A stretch of DNA of 64,000 nt from Methylotenera sp. (lineage in GTDB: Bacteria; Pseudomonadota; Gammaproteobacteria; Burkholderiales; Methylophilaceae): NCBI GenBank assembly GCA_021732365.1, contig JAKFVD010000016.1:117059-181058 (forward strand), read 5' to 3'. Shown piece after piece: positions 1-15,713 of this stretch (positions are counted from its first letter, which is position 1; each line of letters starts with the position of its first letter). The position numbers and the translations under genes are program-made. The notes below the pieces were generated by a model that worked only from the letters and a program-made list of their open reading frames with translations, searched no databases and was not told the origin of the DNA.

Positions 1-1166
1 CCAGCACCAACAGTACGACCACCCTCACGAATCGCGAAGCGTAAACCATCTTCCATCGCGATTGGTGCGATTAGCGCAACCGTAATTGATACGTTATCAC
101 CTGGCATCACCATTTCTGTACCTGCTGGTAATTCAACTGCACCAGTAACGTCAGTGGTACGGAAGTAGAACTGTGGACGGTAGCCGTTGAAGAATGGTGT
201 GTGACGACCGCCTTCATCTTTACCTAGCACATAGATCTCTGCTGTGAATTTTGTGTGTGGTTTGATTGAACCTGATTTAGACAATACTTGACCACGTTCG
301 ATATCTTCACGTTTTGTACCACGTAGCAATACACCGACGTTGTCGCCTGCTTGACCTTGGTCAAGTAACTTACGGAACATTTCAACGCCTGTACAGGTTG
401 TTTTAACCGTGTCTTTGATACCAACGATTTCAATCTCGTCACCGACTTTTACAATACCACGCTCAATACGGCCTGTTACTACTGTACCGCGACCTGAGAT
501 TGAGAATACGTCTTCTACTGGCATTAAGAATGTGCCGTCGATTGCGCGTTCTGGCATTGGGATGTAGCTGTCTAATGCTTCTGCTAATTTGAAAATAGCT
601 GGTTCGCCGATTGGTGATTGGTCACCTTCTAGGGCTAATTTAGCTGAACCGTGGATGATTGGGGTGTCATCACCTGGGAAGTCGTATTTGCTTAACAGCT
701 CACGCACTTCCATTTCTACTAGTTCTAATAACTCAGCGTCATCTACCATGTCTGCTTTGTTTAAGAACACTACGATGTATGGAACGCCTACTTGACGTGC
801 AAGAAGGATGTGCTCACGCGTTTGTGGCATAGGACCATCAGCTGCTGAACATACTAAGATTGCGCCGTCCATTTGGGCTGCACCAGTAATCATGTTTTTA
901 ACATAGTCAGCATGGCCTGGGCAGTCTACGTGTGCGTAGTGACGGTTAGCTGTCTCGTATTCAACGTGGGCAGTATTAATCGTAATACCACGTGCTTTTT
1001 CTTCTGGTGCTGCGTCAATTTGGTCGTAAGCTTTTGCTTCACCACCGAATTTTTTAGACAAGATTGTCGTAATCGCTGCTGTTAGTGTGGTCTTACCATG
1101 ATCCACGTGGCCAATCGTGCCTACGTTGACGTGCGGCTTGGTCCGTTCAAATTTGCCTTTTGCCAT
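1..1166 (-). CDS. tuf: Elongation factor Tu, copy 1 (3' end cut by window edge)
   Basis: EF-Tu carries aminoacyl-tRNA to the ribosome as a GTP complex. The ATG lies at 1164-1166, preceded by an AAGGAAA ribosome-binding site. The G1 loop GHVDHGKT is at residues 19-26 and the NKAD guanine-specificity motif is near residue 136. About 25 nucleotides, including the stop, lie outside the window. It follows fusA by 39 bases, the usual end of the str operon. The visible coding sequence matches the second tuf gene (16937-18127) base for base wherever I compared them, and the identity stops exactly at the start codon. Confidence 0.98.
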   Translation of the reverse strand, partial: MAKGKFERTKPHVNVGTIGHVDHGKTTLTAAITTILSKKFGGEAKAYDQIDAAPEEKARGITINTAHVEYETANRHYAHVDCPGHADYVKNMITGAAQMDGAILVCSAADGPMPQTREHILLARQVGVPYIVVFLNKADMVDDAELLELVEMEVRELLSKYDFPGDDTPIIHGSAKLALEGDQSPIGEPAIFKLAEALDSYIPMPERAIDGTFLMPVEDVFSISGRGTVVTGRIERGIVKVGDEIEIVGIKDTVKTTCTGVEMFRKLLDQGQAGDNVGVLLRGTKREDIERGQVLSKSGSIKPHTKFTAEIYVLGKDEGGRHTPFFNGYRPQFYFRTTDVTGAVELPAGTEMVMPGDNVSITVALIAPIAMEDGLRFAIREGGRTVGA

Positions 1167-1205
1167 GACTTAAGTTTCCTTTATATTTAATCTATTAAAA
1201 ATTAA

Positions 1206-3296
1206 TTATTTCTTGTTCATTATGGCTTCCGCCACGTTTCTAGGTGCTTCTGTGTAGTGCTTGAATTCCATACTGTAACTTGCACGACCTTGCGACAATG
1301 AACGCACGGTTGTTGAGTAGCCAAACATTTCTGCTAATGGCACTTCTGCGCGAATCACTTTACCTGTTGCATTGTCTTCCATGCCTTGAATCATGCCGCG
1401 ACGTGATGACAAGTCACCCATAATATCGCCCATGTAATCTTCTGGCGTTTCAATTTCAACTGCCATCATCGGCTCAAGTAAAATTGGGTCCGCTTTACGC
1501 ATACCATCTTTAAAGCCCATTGAAGCGGCCATTTTGAAGGCGTTTTCGTTCGAGTCAACGTCATGGTAAGAACCGTCAAACAAAGTCACTTTTACGTCTA
1601 CAACTGGGAAACCAGCCAATACGCCTGAAGGGATTGTTTCGCGCAAACCTTTTTCAACAGCAGGAATAAATTCGCGTGGCACTGTACCGCCTTTAATCGC
1701 ATCCACGAATTCAAAGCCTTTACCTGCCTCGTTTGGCTCCATAATCAACCATACGTGACCGTATTGACCTTTACCGCCAGATTGTTTAACGAATTTACCT
1801 TCAACCTCAACTTTTTTCTTGATCGCTTCACGGTAAGCCACTTGTGGTGCACCTACGTTTGCCTCAACGCTAAACTCGCGCTTCATACGATCAACTAAAA
1901 TCTCAAGATGCAACTCACCCATACCAGAAATAATAGTTTGGTTGGTTTCTTCATCAGTTTTTACACGGAAAGAAGGATCTTCTTGTGCCAAGCGATTTAA
2001 AGCCACGCCCATTTTTTCTTGGTCGGCTTTTGTTTTTGGCTCAACAGCAACGTGAATCACTGGCTCAGGGAATATCATGCGCTCTAAAATGATTTCATCA
2101 TTTAAGCTACATAATGTATCGCCTGTAGTGGCTTCTTTTAAACCAATCGCAGCAGCAATATCGCCTGCACGAACCTCTTCAAGCGGCTCACGTGTATTTG
2201 CATGCATTTGTACAATACGGCCGATACGTTCTTTTTTACCCTTGATTGGGTTGTAAACAGTATCACCTGCTTTAATCACGCCAGAATAGACACGGAAGAA
2301 AATCAGCTGACCTACAAAAGGGTCGGTCATAATTTTAAAAGCTAATGCTGAGAATTTTTCGTCATCAGAGGCTTTTAAGAAAATCTCTTTGCCATCTTCA
2401 TCTTCTGCACGCGTTGGTGGAATATCTGTTGGAGCTGGCATTAACTCTACCACTTTGTCCAACATAGCTTGAACGCCTTTGTTTTTGAATGCTGAACCAC
2501 AAACCATCGGCACAATTTCGAAAGCAATGGTACGAATACGCAAGCCTTTCATGATGTCAGCTTCTGACAAATCACCTTCTTCAAGGTATTTATTCATCAG
2601 CTCTTCGCTGGCTTCAGCAGCCGCTTCAACCATATTTTCGCGCCATTTATCACATTCTGCTTTTAAATCAGCCGGAATATCACGGTAATCAAACTTCATA
2701 CCTTGAGATGCATCATCCCAGTAGATAGCTTTCATTTTGATTAAATCGACAACGCCTTCGAATTTATCTTCAGCGCCGATTGGCACTTGCAAAGGAATTG
2801 GATTGGCTTTTAGACGCGCACGCATTTGATCGTACACTTTGAAGAAGTTAGCACCAGCGCGGTCCATTTTGTTAACGAACGCTAGGCGTGGCACTTTGTA
2901 TTTGTTGGCTTGACGCCAAACAGTTTCAGATTGTGGTTGCACACCACCCACAGCACAGTAAACCATACACGCGCCATCAAGCACACGCATTGAACGCTCC
3001 ACTTCAATAGTGAAGTCAACGTGGCCAGGGGTATCAATAATATTAATACGGTGTTGATCGAATTGACCAGCCATACCCTTCCAAAAACAGGTAGTAGCCG
3101 CAGAGGTAATAGTAATACCGCGCTCTTGCTCTTGTTCCATCCAGTCCATAGTAGCAGCGCCATTATGCACTTCACCAATTTTATGGTTTACGCCTGTGTA
3201 AAACAAAATACGTTCAGTCGTTGTGGTTTTACCAGCGTCAATATGCGCCGAAATACCAATATTACGATAGCGTTCAATAGGGGTTATACGTGCCAC
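1206..3296 (-). CDS. fusA: Elongation factor G
   Basis: This GTPase drives ribosomal translocation and, with RRF, ribosome recycling. The 696-residue product has the normal family length. The G1 motif AHIDAGKT is at residues 17-24, followed by the DTPGH and NKMD motifs of the GTPase domain and then the EF-G domains II-V. The start is GTG (3294-3296), with AAAGGTGA a few bases upstream. The gene lies between rpsG and tuf, in classical str operon order. A long hairpin (3363-3395) sits in the rpsG-fusA gap. Confidence 0.98.
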   Translation of the reverse strand: MARITPIERYRNIGISAHIDAGKTTTTERILFYTGVNHKIGEVHNGAATMDWMEQEQERGITITSAATTCFWKGMAGQFDQHRINIIDTPGHVDFTIEVERSMRVLDGACMVYCAVGGVQPQSETVWRQANKYKVPRLAFVNKMDRAGANFFKVYDQMRARLKANPIPLQVPIGAEDKFEGVVDLIKMKAIYWDDASQGMKFDYRDIPADLKAECDKWRENMVEAAAEASEELMNKYLEEGDLSEADIMKGLRIRTIAFEIVPMVCGSAFKNKGVQAMLDKVVELMPAPTDIPPTRAEDEDGKEIFLKASDDEKFSALAFKIMTDPFVGQLIFFRVYSGVIKAGDTVYNPIKGKKERIGRIVQMHANTREPLEEVRAGDIAAAIGLKEATTGDTLCSLNDEIILERMIFPEPVIHVAVEPKTKADQEKMGVALNRLAQEDPSFRVKTDEETNQTIISGMGELHLEILVDRMKREFSVEANVGAPQVAYREAIKKKVEVEGKFVKQSGGKGQYGHVWLIMEPNEAGKGFEFVDAIKGGTVPREFIPAVEKGLRETIPSGVLAGFPVVDVKVTLFDGSYHDVDSNENAFKMAASMGFKDGMRKADPILLEPMMAVEIETPEDYMGDIMGDLSSRRGMIQGMEDNATGKVIRAEVPLAEMFGYSTTVRSLSQGRASYSMEFKHYTEAPRNVAEAIMNKK

Positions 3297-3362
3297 AATG
3301 CTTCACCTTTGCTTATCAATTCAATCTTAAATTCTTAAAGAGCGGTCTAGTTCTCGTCACTT

Positions 3363-3395
3363 TAATATTACCCAAACTTTGTTTAGGTAATATTA
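3363..3395 (-). other. Intercistronic hairpin between rpsG and fusA
   Basis: Arms 3363-3377 and 3381-3395 pair over 15 positions around a 3-base loop. The single position that is not a Watson-Crick match becomes a U-G wobble only in the minus-strand transcript, which fits a structure selected in the operon mRNA. No U-tract follows, so it is unlikely to be a simple terminator. An mRNA processing, stabilising or attenuating role is inferred. Confidence 0.6.
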
Positions 3396-3416
3396 CAAAC
3401 TACTAATTTACTAAAA

Positions 3417-3887
3417 TTAGAATCTGAAGTGTGAGAATGCCTTATTCGCTTCTGCCATACGGTGAACTTCTTCACGTTTTTTCATTGCAGAACCACGACC
3501 TTCAGAAGCTTCAACCAACTCAGCCGCTAAACGCAAGCCCATTGATTTTTCACCACGCTTACGCGCCGCATCACGCATCCAACGCATCGCTAATGCACTG
3601 CGGCGGCTTGGGCGCACTTCAACAGGCACTTGATAGTTAGCACCACCAACACGACGGCTTTTTACTTCAACTAATGGACGTAGGTTGTTTAAAGCTAGCG
3701 TAAATACTTCTAACGCATCCTTGCTTGTTTTAGTCACAATTTGATCAAACGCGCCATACAAAATACGCTCAGCAACAGATTTTTTACCACCTGTCATTAA
3801 TACGTTTACAAATTTAGACACTTCTGTGCTTCCAAATTTTGGATCTGGCAAAATGTGGCGTTTGGGGACTTCTCTACGTCTTGGCAT
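3417..3887 (-). CDS. rpsG: 30S ribosomal protein S7
   Basis: S7 is a primary 16S rRNA-binding protein that nucleates assembly of the 30S head. The 156-residue product begins [15 protein letters not shown], the canonical N-terminus, and has the expected length. It lies between rpsL and fusA. In E. coli, S7 represses its own operon by binding the rpsL-rpsG intercistronic RNA; the 146-base gap here could serve the same purpose, but this is not shown by the sequence. Confidence 0.98.
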   Translation of the reverse strand: MPRRREVPKRHILPDPKFGSTEVSKFVNVLMTGGKKSVAERILYGAFDQIVTKTSKDALEVFTLALNNLRPLVEVKSRRVGGANYQVPVEVRPSRRSALAMRWMRDAARKRGEKSMGLRLAAELVEASEGRGSAMKKREEVHRMAEANKAFSHFRF

Positions 3888-4033
3888 GCTTTACTCTACT
3901 TTCTTTTCATCTCTATTTTCATTTATGTTTTGCTAGCGCTTGTCTAATTAAAGACAAATTAGCAAGGCTTTTGGTTAGCCGCTTTCAACTATTAATGGGC
4001 ATTAACCCAATAAAACTTTTTTGCTTTAACTTA
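3888..4033 (-). promoter_or_regulatory. rpsL-rpsG intercistronic region, possible S7 autoregulation target
   Basis: The gap is 146 bases. It contains two small inverted repeats: TTGTCT/AGACAA at 3940-3945 and 3952-3957, and TGGG/CCCA at 3996-3999 and 4006-4009. By analogy with the E. coli str operon this is where S7 would bind its mRNA. The call rests on position rather than on a recognised motif. Confidence 0.25.
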
Positions 4034-4420
4034 TTATTTAGCTTTAGCTTCTTTAGGACGCTTAGCACCGTATTTAGAACGTGATTGTTTACGATCTTTA
4101 ACGCCTGCAGTATCTAAGCTACCGCGCACCATATGGTAACGCACACCCGGTAAGTCTTTTACACGACCACCGCGCAGTAAAACCACGCTATGCTCTTGCA
4201 AGTTATGACCTTCACCGCCGATGTAGCTAATCACTTCATAGCCATTGGTTAAGCGCACTTTGGCTACTTTACGTAGCGCAGAGTTTGGCTTTTTAGGTGT
4301 TGTTGTGTAAACACGGGTACAAACACCACGTTTTTGCGGACAAGCCTCAAGTGCAGGCACTTTGCTCTTTGTAACCACTTTAGCGCGTGGCTTACGAATT
4401 AACTGGTTGATGGTTGGCAT
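4034..4420 (-). CDS. rpsL: 30S ribosomal protein S12
   Basis: S12 is a decoding-centre protein and the classical site of streptomycin resistance. It begins [12 protein letters not shown] and contains the [18 protein letters not shown] block with the conserved lysine linked to streptomycin resistance; that lysine appears wild type. Its 128 residues are close to the usual 124-125, with a short basic Lys/Ala tail. It is the first gene of the str segment, about 200 bases downstream of rpoC. Confidence 0.98.
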   Translation of the reverse strand: MPTINQLIRKPRAKVVTKSKVPALEACPQKRGVCTRVYTTTPKKPNSALRKVAKVRLTNGYEVISYIGGEGHNLQEHSVVLLRGGRVKDLPGVRYHMVRGSLDTAGVKDRKQSRSKYGAKRPKEAKAK

Positions 4421-4569
4421 TGCCTATAACCTTTATAAATATTCAAACTACATTTTAAAATATGCTTGCGCACTTATTTTTACATATAACAGCTTACGCA
4501 AAAATAATAGCTGATTAACCAAATCAATGGTTAATGTAGAAAACCGAGCATTGTATTTAGCGAGAAGGA

Positions 4570-4599
4570 CTGTGTCAAGATAAACTTATCTTGACACAG
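4570..4599 (-). other. Perfect 14-bp hairpin downstream of rpoC
   Basis: CTGTGTCAAGATAA (4570-4583) is repeated in exact inverted orientation at 4586-4599 with two bases between. It starts about 30 bases after the rpoC stop, in the rpoC-rpsL gap. No U-run follows on the transcribed strand, so a standard intrinsic terminator is unlikely. It may be an mRNA 3'-end stabiliser, a processing site or part of an attenuator separating the rif and str transcripts. Confidence 0.6.
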
Positions 4600-4629
4600 T
4601 CAAGCTAAACCTAAATCAATTTCCTCAAA

Positions 4630-8901
<4,272 letters not shown>

Positions 8902-8912
8902 GTCTGTTCTCC

Positions 8913-11900
8913 TTAGTTTCTGTCTAGGTCAATGTCGATAGCAAGTGAACGAATTTCTTTCACTAACACGTTAAATGATTCCGGCATGCCAGCATCAATT
9001 TTGTGTTCGCCTTTAACGATATTTTCGTAGACTTTGGTACGACCATTCACGTCATCTGATTTCACTGTCAACATTTCTTGCAGTGTGTATGAAGCGCCAT
9101 AAGCCTCTAGTGCCCAAACCTCCATCTCACCAAAACGCTGACCACCGAATTGTGCTTTACCGCCCAATGGTTGTTGTGTCACCAATGAATATGGACCAGT
9201 AGAACGCGCATGCATTTTGTCATCCACCAAGTGATGCAATTTCAATACGTGCATATAACCCACTGTTACTGGACGCTCAAACGCATCGCCAGTGCGGCCA
9301 TCAAACAATTTCACCTGTGTTTTACCAGCAGAGAACTGCAATTGTTTAGTACGCGCATCATCATCTGGGAAAGCCAAATCTAACATGGCTTTAATATCTG
9401 ATTCTGCAGCGCCATCGAATACTGGTGTTGCAAACGGCACGCCAGATTGCAAGTTACGCGCTAGCTCAAGAATTTCAACATCAGTGTACGACTTGATATC
9501 TTCTTTTTTACCAGTGCTATCGTTGTAGATTTGCTCTAAGAATTTGCGAATTTCAGCCACTTTCACTTCTGACTCAAGCATTTCTTGGATGCGCAAACCT
9601 AAACCTTTAGCAGCCCAGCCCAAATGCACTTCTAAAATCTGACCAATGTTCATACGTGATGGAACGCCTAGTGGGTTCAGCACGATGTCACACGGTGTAC
9701 CGTCTGCCATGTGCGGCATATCTTCTACTGGTACGATTTTTGAAATAACACCTTTGTTACCGTGACGGCCAGCCATTTTATCGCCTGGTTGAATACGACG
9801 TTTAACAGCTAAGTAAACCTTAACCATTTTTTGCACGCCAGGTGGCAATTCGTCACCTTGTGTCAATTTGCGTTTTTTCTCATTGAATCTGTTATCAAAC
9901 TCAATACGCGCTTGGCTTAAGCTGTCTTTTAAAGATTCTAATTGACGTGCTGCCTCTTCATCGCTTAAACGAATATCAAACCAGTCATAGCGACCAACAG
10001 ATTCTAAGTACTCAGCACTTAATACATCGCCTTTTTTCAGTTTGCCAGTTGAACTAGCGGGACCGCCTGTAGCGGCTTTGCCTTCAATCAAACGACGGAT
10101 ACGGCCAAACGCATCATCTTCCACAATACGCATTTGGTCAGCCAAGTCGGTTTTGTAGTGATTTAATTGGTCATCAATAATTTGTTGTGCACGTGAATCG
10201 CGGTCAATACCTTCGCGAGTAAACACTTGTACGTCAATCACTGTACCGCTCATGCCTGAAGGCACGCGCAATGAAGTATCTTTAACGTCAGACGCTTTTT
10301 CACCAAAAATCGCACGTAATAGTTTTTCTTCTGGTGTCAGCTGTGTTTCACCTTTTGGCGTCACTTTACCAACCAACACATCGCCTGCTTCAACTTCAGC
10401 ACCAATGTAGATAATGCCAGACTCATCTAAACGGCCTAACATGCGCTCGCTTAAATTAGAAATATCTTGCGTGATTTCTTCTGCACCCAATTTGGTGTCA
10501 CGGGCCACTACTGACAACTCTTCAATATGAATTGAAGTGTAGCGATCATCAGCTACTACGCGCTCTGAAATTAAAATCGAGTCTTCGTAGTTATAGCCGT
10601 TCCATGGCATAAAACCGACTAGCATGTTTTGACCCAAAGCCAACTCACCCATATCCGTTGATGCACCATCGGCAATAATATCGCCACGCGCTAATTTGTC
10701 GCCAATATTCACTAACGGACGTTGGTTAATATTAGTGTTTTGATTTGACCGCGTATATTTAGTTAAGTTGTAAATATCCACACCAACTTCACCGGCTTTT
10801 GCTTCATCATCGTTTACACGAATCACGATACGGGCAGAATCCACATAATCCACAATACCGCCGCGACGTGCTTGCACAGTTGTGCCAGAGTCAATCGCAA
10901 CCGTACGCTCAATACCAGTACCTACTACGGCTTTTTCGGCACGTAAACAAGGCACAGCTTGACGCTGCATGTTGGCACCCATCAATGCGCGGTTCGCATC
11001 ATCGTGTTCCAAGAATGGAATCAATGAAGCAGCAACCGATACAATTTGACCAGGTGCAACGTCCATGTACTGCACGCGATCTGGCTGCGTCATGGTGAAT
11101 TCATTGTGATAACGTGAAGAAATCAAATCATCGGTAAATACGTTTTTACTGTCCATTTCAGTGTTTGCTTGCGCAATCATGAACTGGCTTTCCTCAATCG
11201 CTGACAAATAGTCAATCGTGTCTGATACTTTATTACCTTCTACACGGCGATAAGGTGTTTCTAAGAAACCATACTGGTTAGTACGCGCATACAATGCTAG
11301 CGAGTTGATCAAACCAATGTTTGGACCTTCCGGCGTTTCAATTGGGCACACACGACCATAATGCGTTGAGTGAACGTCACGCACCTCAAAGCCAGCGCGT
11401 TCACGCGTCAAACCGCCTGGGCCTAATGCAGAAATACGGCGTTTGTGCGTAATTTCTGATAATGGGTTGGTTTGATCCATAAATTGTGACAATTGGCTTG
11501 AGCCAAAGAATTCACGAATCGCACTAGAAACAGGTTTTGCGTTAATCAAGTCATGCGGCATCAGATTGTCTGATTCTGCTTGGCTTAAACGCTCTTTAAC
11601 TGCACGCTCTACACGCACCAAACCAGCACGGAATTGGTTCTCTGCCAACTCACCTACTGAACGGATACGACGATTACCTAAGTGATCGATATCATCAATC
11701 TCACCACGGCCATTACGCAACTCTAGCAACACGCCCACAACCGCTAAAATATCATCGTTAGATAAGATATTTGCGCCTTGGTCGCCTTGCGCACCAACGC
11801 GCTCATAGAAAGCGCGTAGCCAGTTAGCACTACGCTCTTCTTGTTTGTTTGGATAAGCACGACGGTTAAATTTCATACGACCCACTACAGATAAATCGTA

Positions 11901-13097
11901 GCGATCTTCATTAAAGAACAAACCTTTAAACAATGCTTCAACAGCATCTTCAGTTGGTGGCTCACCTGGGCGCATCATGCGATAAATCGCCACTTTTGCG
12001 CTGTATTGATCTGGGATTTCATCAATACGCAAAGTTTGCGAAATAAAGTCGCCATGATCCAAATCGTTTGTGTATAAAGTGTTGATTTCCGTTACTTTAG
12101 CTTCAATCAATTTCTCAATTAAAGTTTCAGTCACTTCATCATTGGCATTAGCAACAATCTCGCCTGTTTCGGTATCAACGATATTATTGGCAATAGCACG
12201 GCCCAAAATAAAGTCAGTCGGCACAGTGATTTTAGTCACGCCAGCTTTTTCAATATCACGAATATGTTTAACCGTAATGCGTTTGTCTTTAGCGACTAAT
12301 ACTTCACCAGTTTTGTCGGTAATATCAAATTTAGCCACTTCACCACGTAAACGATCAGCAACCAAAGTAAATTCCACGCCTTTAGGGCCAATGTGGAAAG
12401 TATCAGTGTCATTGAACGTTTGTAAAATTTGTTCTGGCGTGTAACCTAATGCTTTAAGCAAAATGGTTACAGGCATTTTACGGCGACGATCCACACGGAA
12501 ATACAAGTAATCTTTAGGGTCGAATTCGAAGTCTAACCATGAACCACGGTAAGGGATGATACGTGCTGAAAACAGCAATTTACCTGATGAATGAGTTTTA
12601 CCACGGTCATGCTCAAAGAACACGCCTGGGCTGCGATGCAACTGCGAAACGATTACACGCTCTGTACCGTTAATCACGAATGAGCCATTTTCAGTCATCA
12701 AAGGCAATTCGCCCATGTACACTTCTTGCTCTTTCACTTCTTTAACGGTTGGCTTTGAAGCCTCTTTGTCCATGATGGTCAAACGTACTTTAACGCGCAA
12801 TGGTACTGCGTAAGTTAATCCACGTTGTTGACACTCTTTTACATCAAAAGGCTCTGCGCCTAATTGATAGCTCACGTAATCCAAACGCGCGTTGCCAGAA
12901 TGACTGACAATCGGGAATACAGAACTGAATGTTGATTCTAAGCCGTCAGCCAAGCGTTTGTCTGCTGGCGTATCTGCTTGTAAAAATGCCTTGTATGATT
13001 CTAACTGCATCGCTAGCAAGTAAGGAATCTCTTGCACACTTTCGCGTTTAGCGAAGCTTTTACGAATACGTTTTTTTTCGGTAAAGGAATAGCTCAT
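8913..13097 (-). CDS. rpoB: DNA-directed RNA polymerase subunit beta
   Basis: This subunit forms the other half of the polymerase active-site cleft and is the rifampicin target. The rifampicin-pocket segment, including [20 protein letters not shown], looks wild type, and the conserved C-terminal [18 protein letters not shown] block is present. I start at ATG 13095-13097 ([13 protein letters not shown]) because AGGAG lies six bases upstream and this is the family N-terminus. An in-frame extension to 13178 exists but is poorly supported. The product is 1394 residues. The gene follows rplL and precedes rpoC by 11 bases. Confidence 0.98.
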   Translation of the reverse strand: MSYSFTEKKRIRKSFAKRESVQEIPYLLAMQLESYKAFLQADTPADKRLADGLESTFSSVFPIVSHSGNARLDYVSYQLGAEPFDVKECQQRGLTYAVPLRVKVRLTIMDKEASKPTVKEVKEQEVYMGELPLMTENGSFVINGTERVIVSQLHRSPGVFFEHDRGKTHSSGKLLFSARIIPYRGSWLDFEFDPKDYLYFRVDRRRKMPVTILLKALGYTPEQILQTFNDTDTFHIGPKGVEFTLVADRLRGEVAKFDITDKTGEVLVAKDKRITVKHIRDIEKAGVTKITVPTDFILGRAIANNIVDTETGEIVANANDEVTETLIEKLIEAKVTEINTLYTNDLDHGDFISQTLRIDEIPDQYSAKVAIYRMMRPGEPPTEDAVEALFKGLFFNEDRYDLSVVGRMKFNRRAYPNKQEERSANWLRAFYERVGAQGDQGANILSNDDILAVVGVLLELRNGRGEIDDIDHLGNRRIRSVGELAENQFRAGLVRVERAVKERLSQAESDNLMPHDLINAKPVSSAIREFFGSSQLSQFMDQTNPLSEITHKRRISALGPGGLTRERAGFEVRDVHSTHYGRVCPIETPEGPNIGLINSLALYARTNQYGFLETPYRRVEGNKVSDTIDYLSAIEESQFMIAQANTEMDSKNVFTDDLISSRYHNEFTMTQPDRVQYMDVAPGQIVSVAASLIPFLEHDDANRALMGANMQRQAVPCLRAEKAVVGTGIERTVAIDSGTTVQARRGGIVDYVDSARIVIRVNDDEAKAGEVGVDIYNLTKYTRSNQNTNINQRPLVNIGDKLARGDIIADGASTDMGELALGQNMLVGFMPWNGYNYEDSILISERVVADDRYTSIHIEELSVVARDTKLGAEEITQDISNLSERMLGRLDESGIIYIGAEVEAGDVLVGKVTPKGETQLTPEEKLLRAIFGEKASDVKDTSLRVPSGMSGTVIDVQVFTREGIDRDSRAQQIIDDQLNHYKTDLADQMRIVEDDAFGRIRRLIEGKAATGGPASSTGKLKKGDVLSAEYLESVGRYDWFDIRLSDEEAARQLESLKDSLSQARIEFDNRFNEKKRKLTQGDELPPGVQKMVKVYLAVKRRIQPGDKMAGRHGNKGVISKIVPVEDMPHMADGTPCDIVLNPLGVPSRMNIGQILEVHLGWAAKGLGLRIQEMLESEVKVAEIRKFLEQIYNDSTGKKEDIKSYTDVEILELARNLQSGVPFATPVFDGAAESDIKAMLDLAFPDDDARTKQLQFSAGKTQVKLFDGRTGDAFERPVTVGYMHVLKLHHLVDDKMHARSTGPYSLVTQQPLGGKAQFGGQRFGEMEVWALEAYGASYTLQEMLTVKSDDVNGRTKVYENIVKGEHKIDAGMPESFNVLVKEIRSLAIDIDLDRN

Positions 13098-13297
13098 AGC
13101 GTCTCCTGATATTTTGAGGGTAGAAGACAAAACACTTTCATCCACTTCAATGTTTTGATTTCTAACATCATTTTTCAATGATTTATATGGTTAAGTTAAC
13201 GATTAAATTGAGGCAAAAATCGTTACAATTTGTTACATGACTACTTTTTTGAGTTGTAATAATTTGTTACAACTTCCAGTGCTTAAAAACGACTAAA

Positions 13298-13317
13298 GCT
13301 GACGGTCTCCCGTCAGC
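13298..13317 (-). other. GNRA-capped hairpin in the rplL-rpoB gap
   Basis: GCTGACGG and CCGTCAGC pair around a loop that reads GAGA (GNRA type) in the minus-strand transcript. It lies about 24 bases beyond the rplL stop and is followed, after TTTAGTCG, by a short U-run. The rplL-rpoB gap holds an attenuator and an RNase III site in E. coli; this hairpin is the obvious candidate for a partial terminator or processing site here. Confidence 0.5.
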
Positions 13318-13340
13318 CTAAGTACGTTCAAATCTTGCTA

Positions 13341-13718
13341 TTACTTGATTTCGCCAGTTGCGCCAGCTTCAATCAATTTTTTCAATGCTGCATCAGCATC
13401 GGCTTTGTTAACGCCTTCTTTAACTGCTTTAGGAGCGCCGTCAACTAAGTCTTTAGCTTCTTTCAAACCTAATGCTGTTAATTCACGCACTGCTTTAATA
13501 ACGCTAACTTTTTGGTCGCCAGCTGTTAAAAGAATCACGTTGAACTCAGTTTGCTCAGCCGCTGCAGCTGGAGCTGCACCTGCTGCGCCACCAGCTGCTA
13601 CTGCTACTGCCGCTGCTGAAACACCAAATTTTGTTTCGATTTCTGCGATTAATGCTGTTAATTCCAGCACTGTCATACCTGCTACTGCATCTAAGATGTC
13701 TGCATTTGAAACTGCCAT
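13341..13718 (-). CDS. rplL: 50S ribosomal protein L7/L12
   Basis: This is the dimeric stalk protein that recruits translational GTPases. The 125-residue product has the N-terminal dimerisation domain ([20 protein letters not shown]), the Ala/Gly-rich hinge near residues 40-55 and the C-terminal factor-binding domain with the [21 protein letters not shown] block. AAGGAAA precedes the ATG. It follows rplJ by about 50 bases, as expected for the L10-L12 unit. Confidence 0.98.
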   Translation of the reverse strand: MAVSNADILDAVAGMTVLELTALIAEIETKFGVSAAAVAVAAGGAAGAAPAAAAEQTEFNVILLTAGDQKVSVIKAVRELTALGLKEAKDLVDGAPKAVKEGVNKADADAALKKLIEAGATGEIK

Positions 13719-13770
13719 TTTGAATTTCCTTATAATTTTAGTACTTGATTGTAAAGTTAGTTAAGCTGAA

Positions 13771-14262
13771 TTAAGCTGCTTCTTTTGCGTCGCGTACTGC
13801 TGCAATCGCACGTGCAAACTTAGTTGGCACTTCGTTGAGCGTACGAGCAAATTTCGCCAGCAATTCTTCACGACTAAGCATAGATGCCAAGGCTTGTACG
13901 CCAGCAACATCTAATAACTGATTTGGCACTGCGCCTGCTTTAATTACAAATTTGTCATTTGTTTTTGCAAATTCGTTTAAAACTTTAGCTGCAGCAACTG
14001 GGTCTTGGCTAATACCAAAAATCAGTGGGCCAATCATGCCGTTTGCAAGGCCTGAAAACGGTGTATTTTCTACCGCACGACGCACTAATGTATTTTTTAG
14101 CACGCGCAGGTAAACACCAGAATTTCGAGCGTTTGCGCGAAGTTTAGTCATATCTGCAACGCCTGTACCGCGATATTCTGCCAGTACAATCACTTGTGCA
14201 TTTGCAACTTGCTCGCTTACTTCAGCAACAACTGCTTTTTTCTCTGTAAGATTTAGACTCAA
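13771..14262 (-). CDS. rplJ: 50S ribosomal protein L10
   Basis: L10 anchors the L7/L12 stalk to 23S rRNA and, with L12, represses its own mRNA. The 163-residue length is normal, and [15 protein letters not shown] is the usual N-terminus. The start codon is TTG (14260-14262), set by a strong GAAGGAGA sequence. The 15 bases AAGGAGAACAGACTT at this start recur exactly at the rpoC start, which also uses TTG. A structured leader lies upstream. Confidence 0.97.
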   Translation of the reverse strand: MSLNLTEKKAVVAEVSEQVANAQVIVLAEYRGTGVADMTKLRANARNSGVYLRVLKNTLVRRAVENTPFSGLANGMIGPLIFGISQDPVAAAKVLNEFAKTNDKFVIKAGAVPNQLLDVAGVQALASMLSREELLAKFARTLNEVPTKFARAIAAVRDAKEAA

Positions 14263-14596
14263 AGTCTGTTCTCCTTCCGTTAAAATCTCTGCTCATTACT
14301 GAAACAGAATCAGCTTTTATGGTTATAAAACAATAAAAACTATTTTACGGCGTCCTAAATCAGGTGGTCTTTTAACTATCCTGTATCGGGTTGCGCCATC
14401 TGCGCTGGAATCAGTCCACTTAAAATAGAGGAACAAGCATTAAAACGCTTACTCACCCACTTCAAATAACATCAATTAAATCCTTACGGATACCAACGGT
14501 CTTTGATGTTCTTGCTGTTTAACAAGTCAAACAGCAAGCCCAAAGTTCTTGCCCATAATTCTTTTTATAAGTAGCTAAGCTACTTGTCTATATCTA
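14263..14596 (-). promoter_or_regulatory. rplJ leader, probable L10(L12)4 autoregulatory region
   Basis: This 334-base gap between rplA and rplJ contains no gene. On the minus strand there is a 10-bp hairpin (arms 14511-14520 and 14529-14538). Next comes an 8-bp stem (AACATCAA/TTGATGTT, 14468-14475 with 14503-14510) enclosing a small hairpin ATCC-GTAA-GGAT at 14480-14491 flanked by asymmetric internal loops. This kind of nested stem with internal loops at this position fits the known L10 leader, which represses rplJL translation. Assignment is by position and fold, not by a covariance match. Confidence 0.5.
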
Positions 14597-15280
14597 TTAA
14601 GCTACGGTTGTTTGATCAACACGAACACCAGCGCCCATTGTGCTAGAAACAGATACTTTCTTTAAGAAAACACCTTTACTGGCAGCTGGTTTCGCTTTTG
14701 TTAATGCATCTAACAATGCAGCTAAGTTGCCTTGTAATTGATCAACCGTGAATGATGCGCGGCCGATTGTGCAGTGAATAATGCCGCCTTTATCAGTACG
14801 GTATTGCACTTGACCAGCTTTTGCATTTTTAACTGCAGTTGCCGCATCAGGCGTTACTGTACCCACTTTTGGGTTTGGCATTAAACCACGCGGGCCTAAA
14901 ACTTGACCCAATGTACCAACAATACGCATTGCGTCAGGCGTTGCAATCGCCACGTCAAAATCCAAGAAACCTGCTTTAACTTTTTCAGCTAAGTCTTCAA
15001 AGCCAACAATGTCAGCACCTGCCGCCTTAGCCGCTTCTGCTTGTGCACCTTGCGCAAACACTGCAACGCGCGTCACTTTACCTGTACCGTTTGGCAACAC
15101 CAAAGCGCCACGCACCAATTGGTCTGATTTACGTGCATCAATACCCAAATTAACAACAGTGTCGATTGACTCGTTAAATTTTGCCGTTGCATTTTCTTTA
15201 ACCATCGTCAACGCTTCAGTTGCTGGGTAAAGTTTGTTGCGATCTACTTTTGCGCGAAGCGCATTAATTCTTTTAGCCAT
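14597..15280 (-). CDS. rplA: 50S ribosomal protein L1
   Basis: L1 binds 23S rRNA at the mobile L1 stalk and takes part in release of deacylated tRNA. In E. coli it represses rplKA. I use ATG 15278-15280 ([19 protein letters not shown]), giving 227 residues, close to the family length. An upstream in-frame extension would overlap rplK and is not supported. The conserved [17 protein letters not shown] block is present. Only one base separates this start from the rplK stop. Confidence 0.97.
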   Translation of the reverse strand: MAKRINALRAKVDRNKLYPATEALTMVKENATAKFNESIDTVVNLGIDARKSDQLVRGALVLPNGTGKVTRVAVFAQGAQAEAAKAAGADIVGFEDLAEKVKAGFLDFDVAIATPDAMRIVGTLGQVLGPRGLMPNPKVGTVTPDAATAVKNAKAGQVQYRTDKGGIIHCTIGRASFTVDQLQGNLAALLDALTKAKPAASKGVFLKKVSVSSTMGAGVRVDQTTVA

Positions 15281-15281
15281 G

Positions 15282-15713
15282 TTATACGCCCTCCACTTCA
15301 ATACCCATACTACGGGCGCTACCAGCAATAATACGAACTGCAGCATCCATATCAGCCGCTGTTAAATCTGGCATTTTTGTTGTTGCAATTTCTTCCGCTT
15401 GTTTGCGGGTGATTTTGCCTACTTTGTTTGTATGTGGCGTTGCAGAACCTTTAGTAATGTTTGCTGCTTTTTTGATCAAAATCGTCGCTGGCGGCGTTTT
15501 CATTACAAAAGTGAAGCTCTTATCAGCAAACGCTGTAATCACTACTGGAATTGGCAATCCTGGCTCTACGCCTTGGGTTGCAGCGTTAAACGCTTTACAG
15601 AATTCCATAATATTCAAACCGCGTTGACCTAATGCCGGGCCGACTGGTGGACTTGGGTTGGCTTTGCCTGCAGGAATCTGCAGTTTAATGTAGCCAATGA
15701 CTTTTTTTGCCAT
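15282..15713 (-). CDS. rplK: 50S ribosomal protein L11
   Basis: L11 forms part of the GTPase-associated centre and is needed for RelA activation and thiostrepton sensitivity. I start at ATG 15711-15713 ([16 protein letters not shown]), preceded by GGAGAAA, giving 143 residues. The [22 protein letters not shown] motif region and the C-terminal RNA-binding domain are present. The gene lies directly between nusG and rplA. Confidence 0.97.
   Translation of the reverse strand: MAKKVIGYIKLQIPAGKANPSPPVGPALGQRGLNIMEFCKAFNAATQGVEPGLPIPVVITAFADKSFTFVMKTPPATILIKKAANITKGSATPHTNKVGKITRKQAEEIATTKMPDLTAADMDAAVRIIAGSARSMGIEVEGV

Noticed and set aside
224-442. Open frames inside both tuf copies (also 589-795 and 873-1085, repeated near 17185, 17550 and 17834)
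   Set aside because: They are shadow frames of EF-Tu; their duplication simply follows the gene duplication.
13098-13178. N-terminal extension of RpoB by 27 residues
   Set aside because: The ATG at 13097 has a good AGGAG site and the conserved N-terminus; the extension lies in the leader and has no matching site.
15281-15346. N-terminal extension of L1 overlapping rplK
   Set aside because: The extension is hydrophobic and unlike L1; the MAKRINAL start one base after the rplK stop is canonical.
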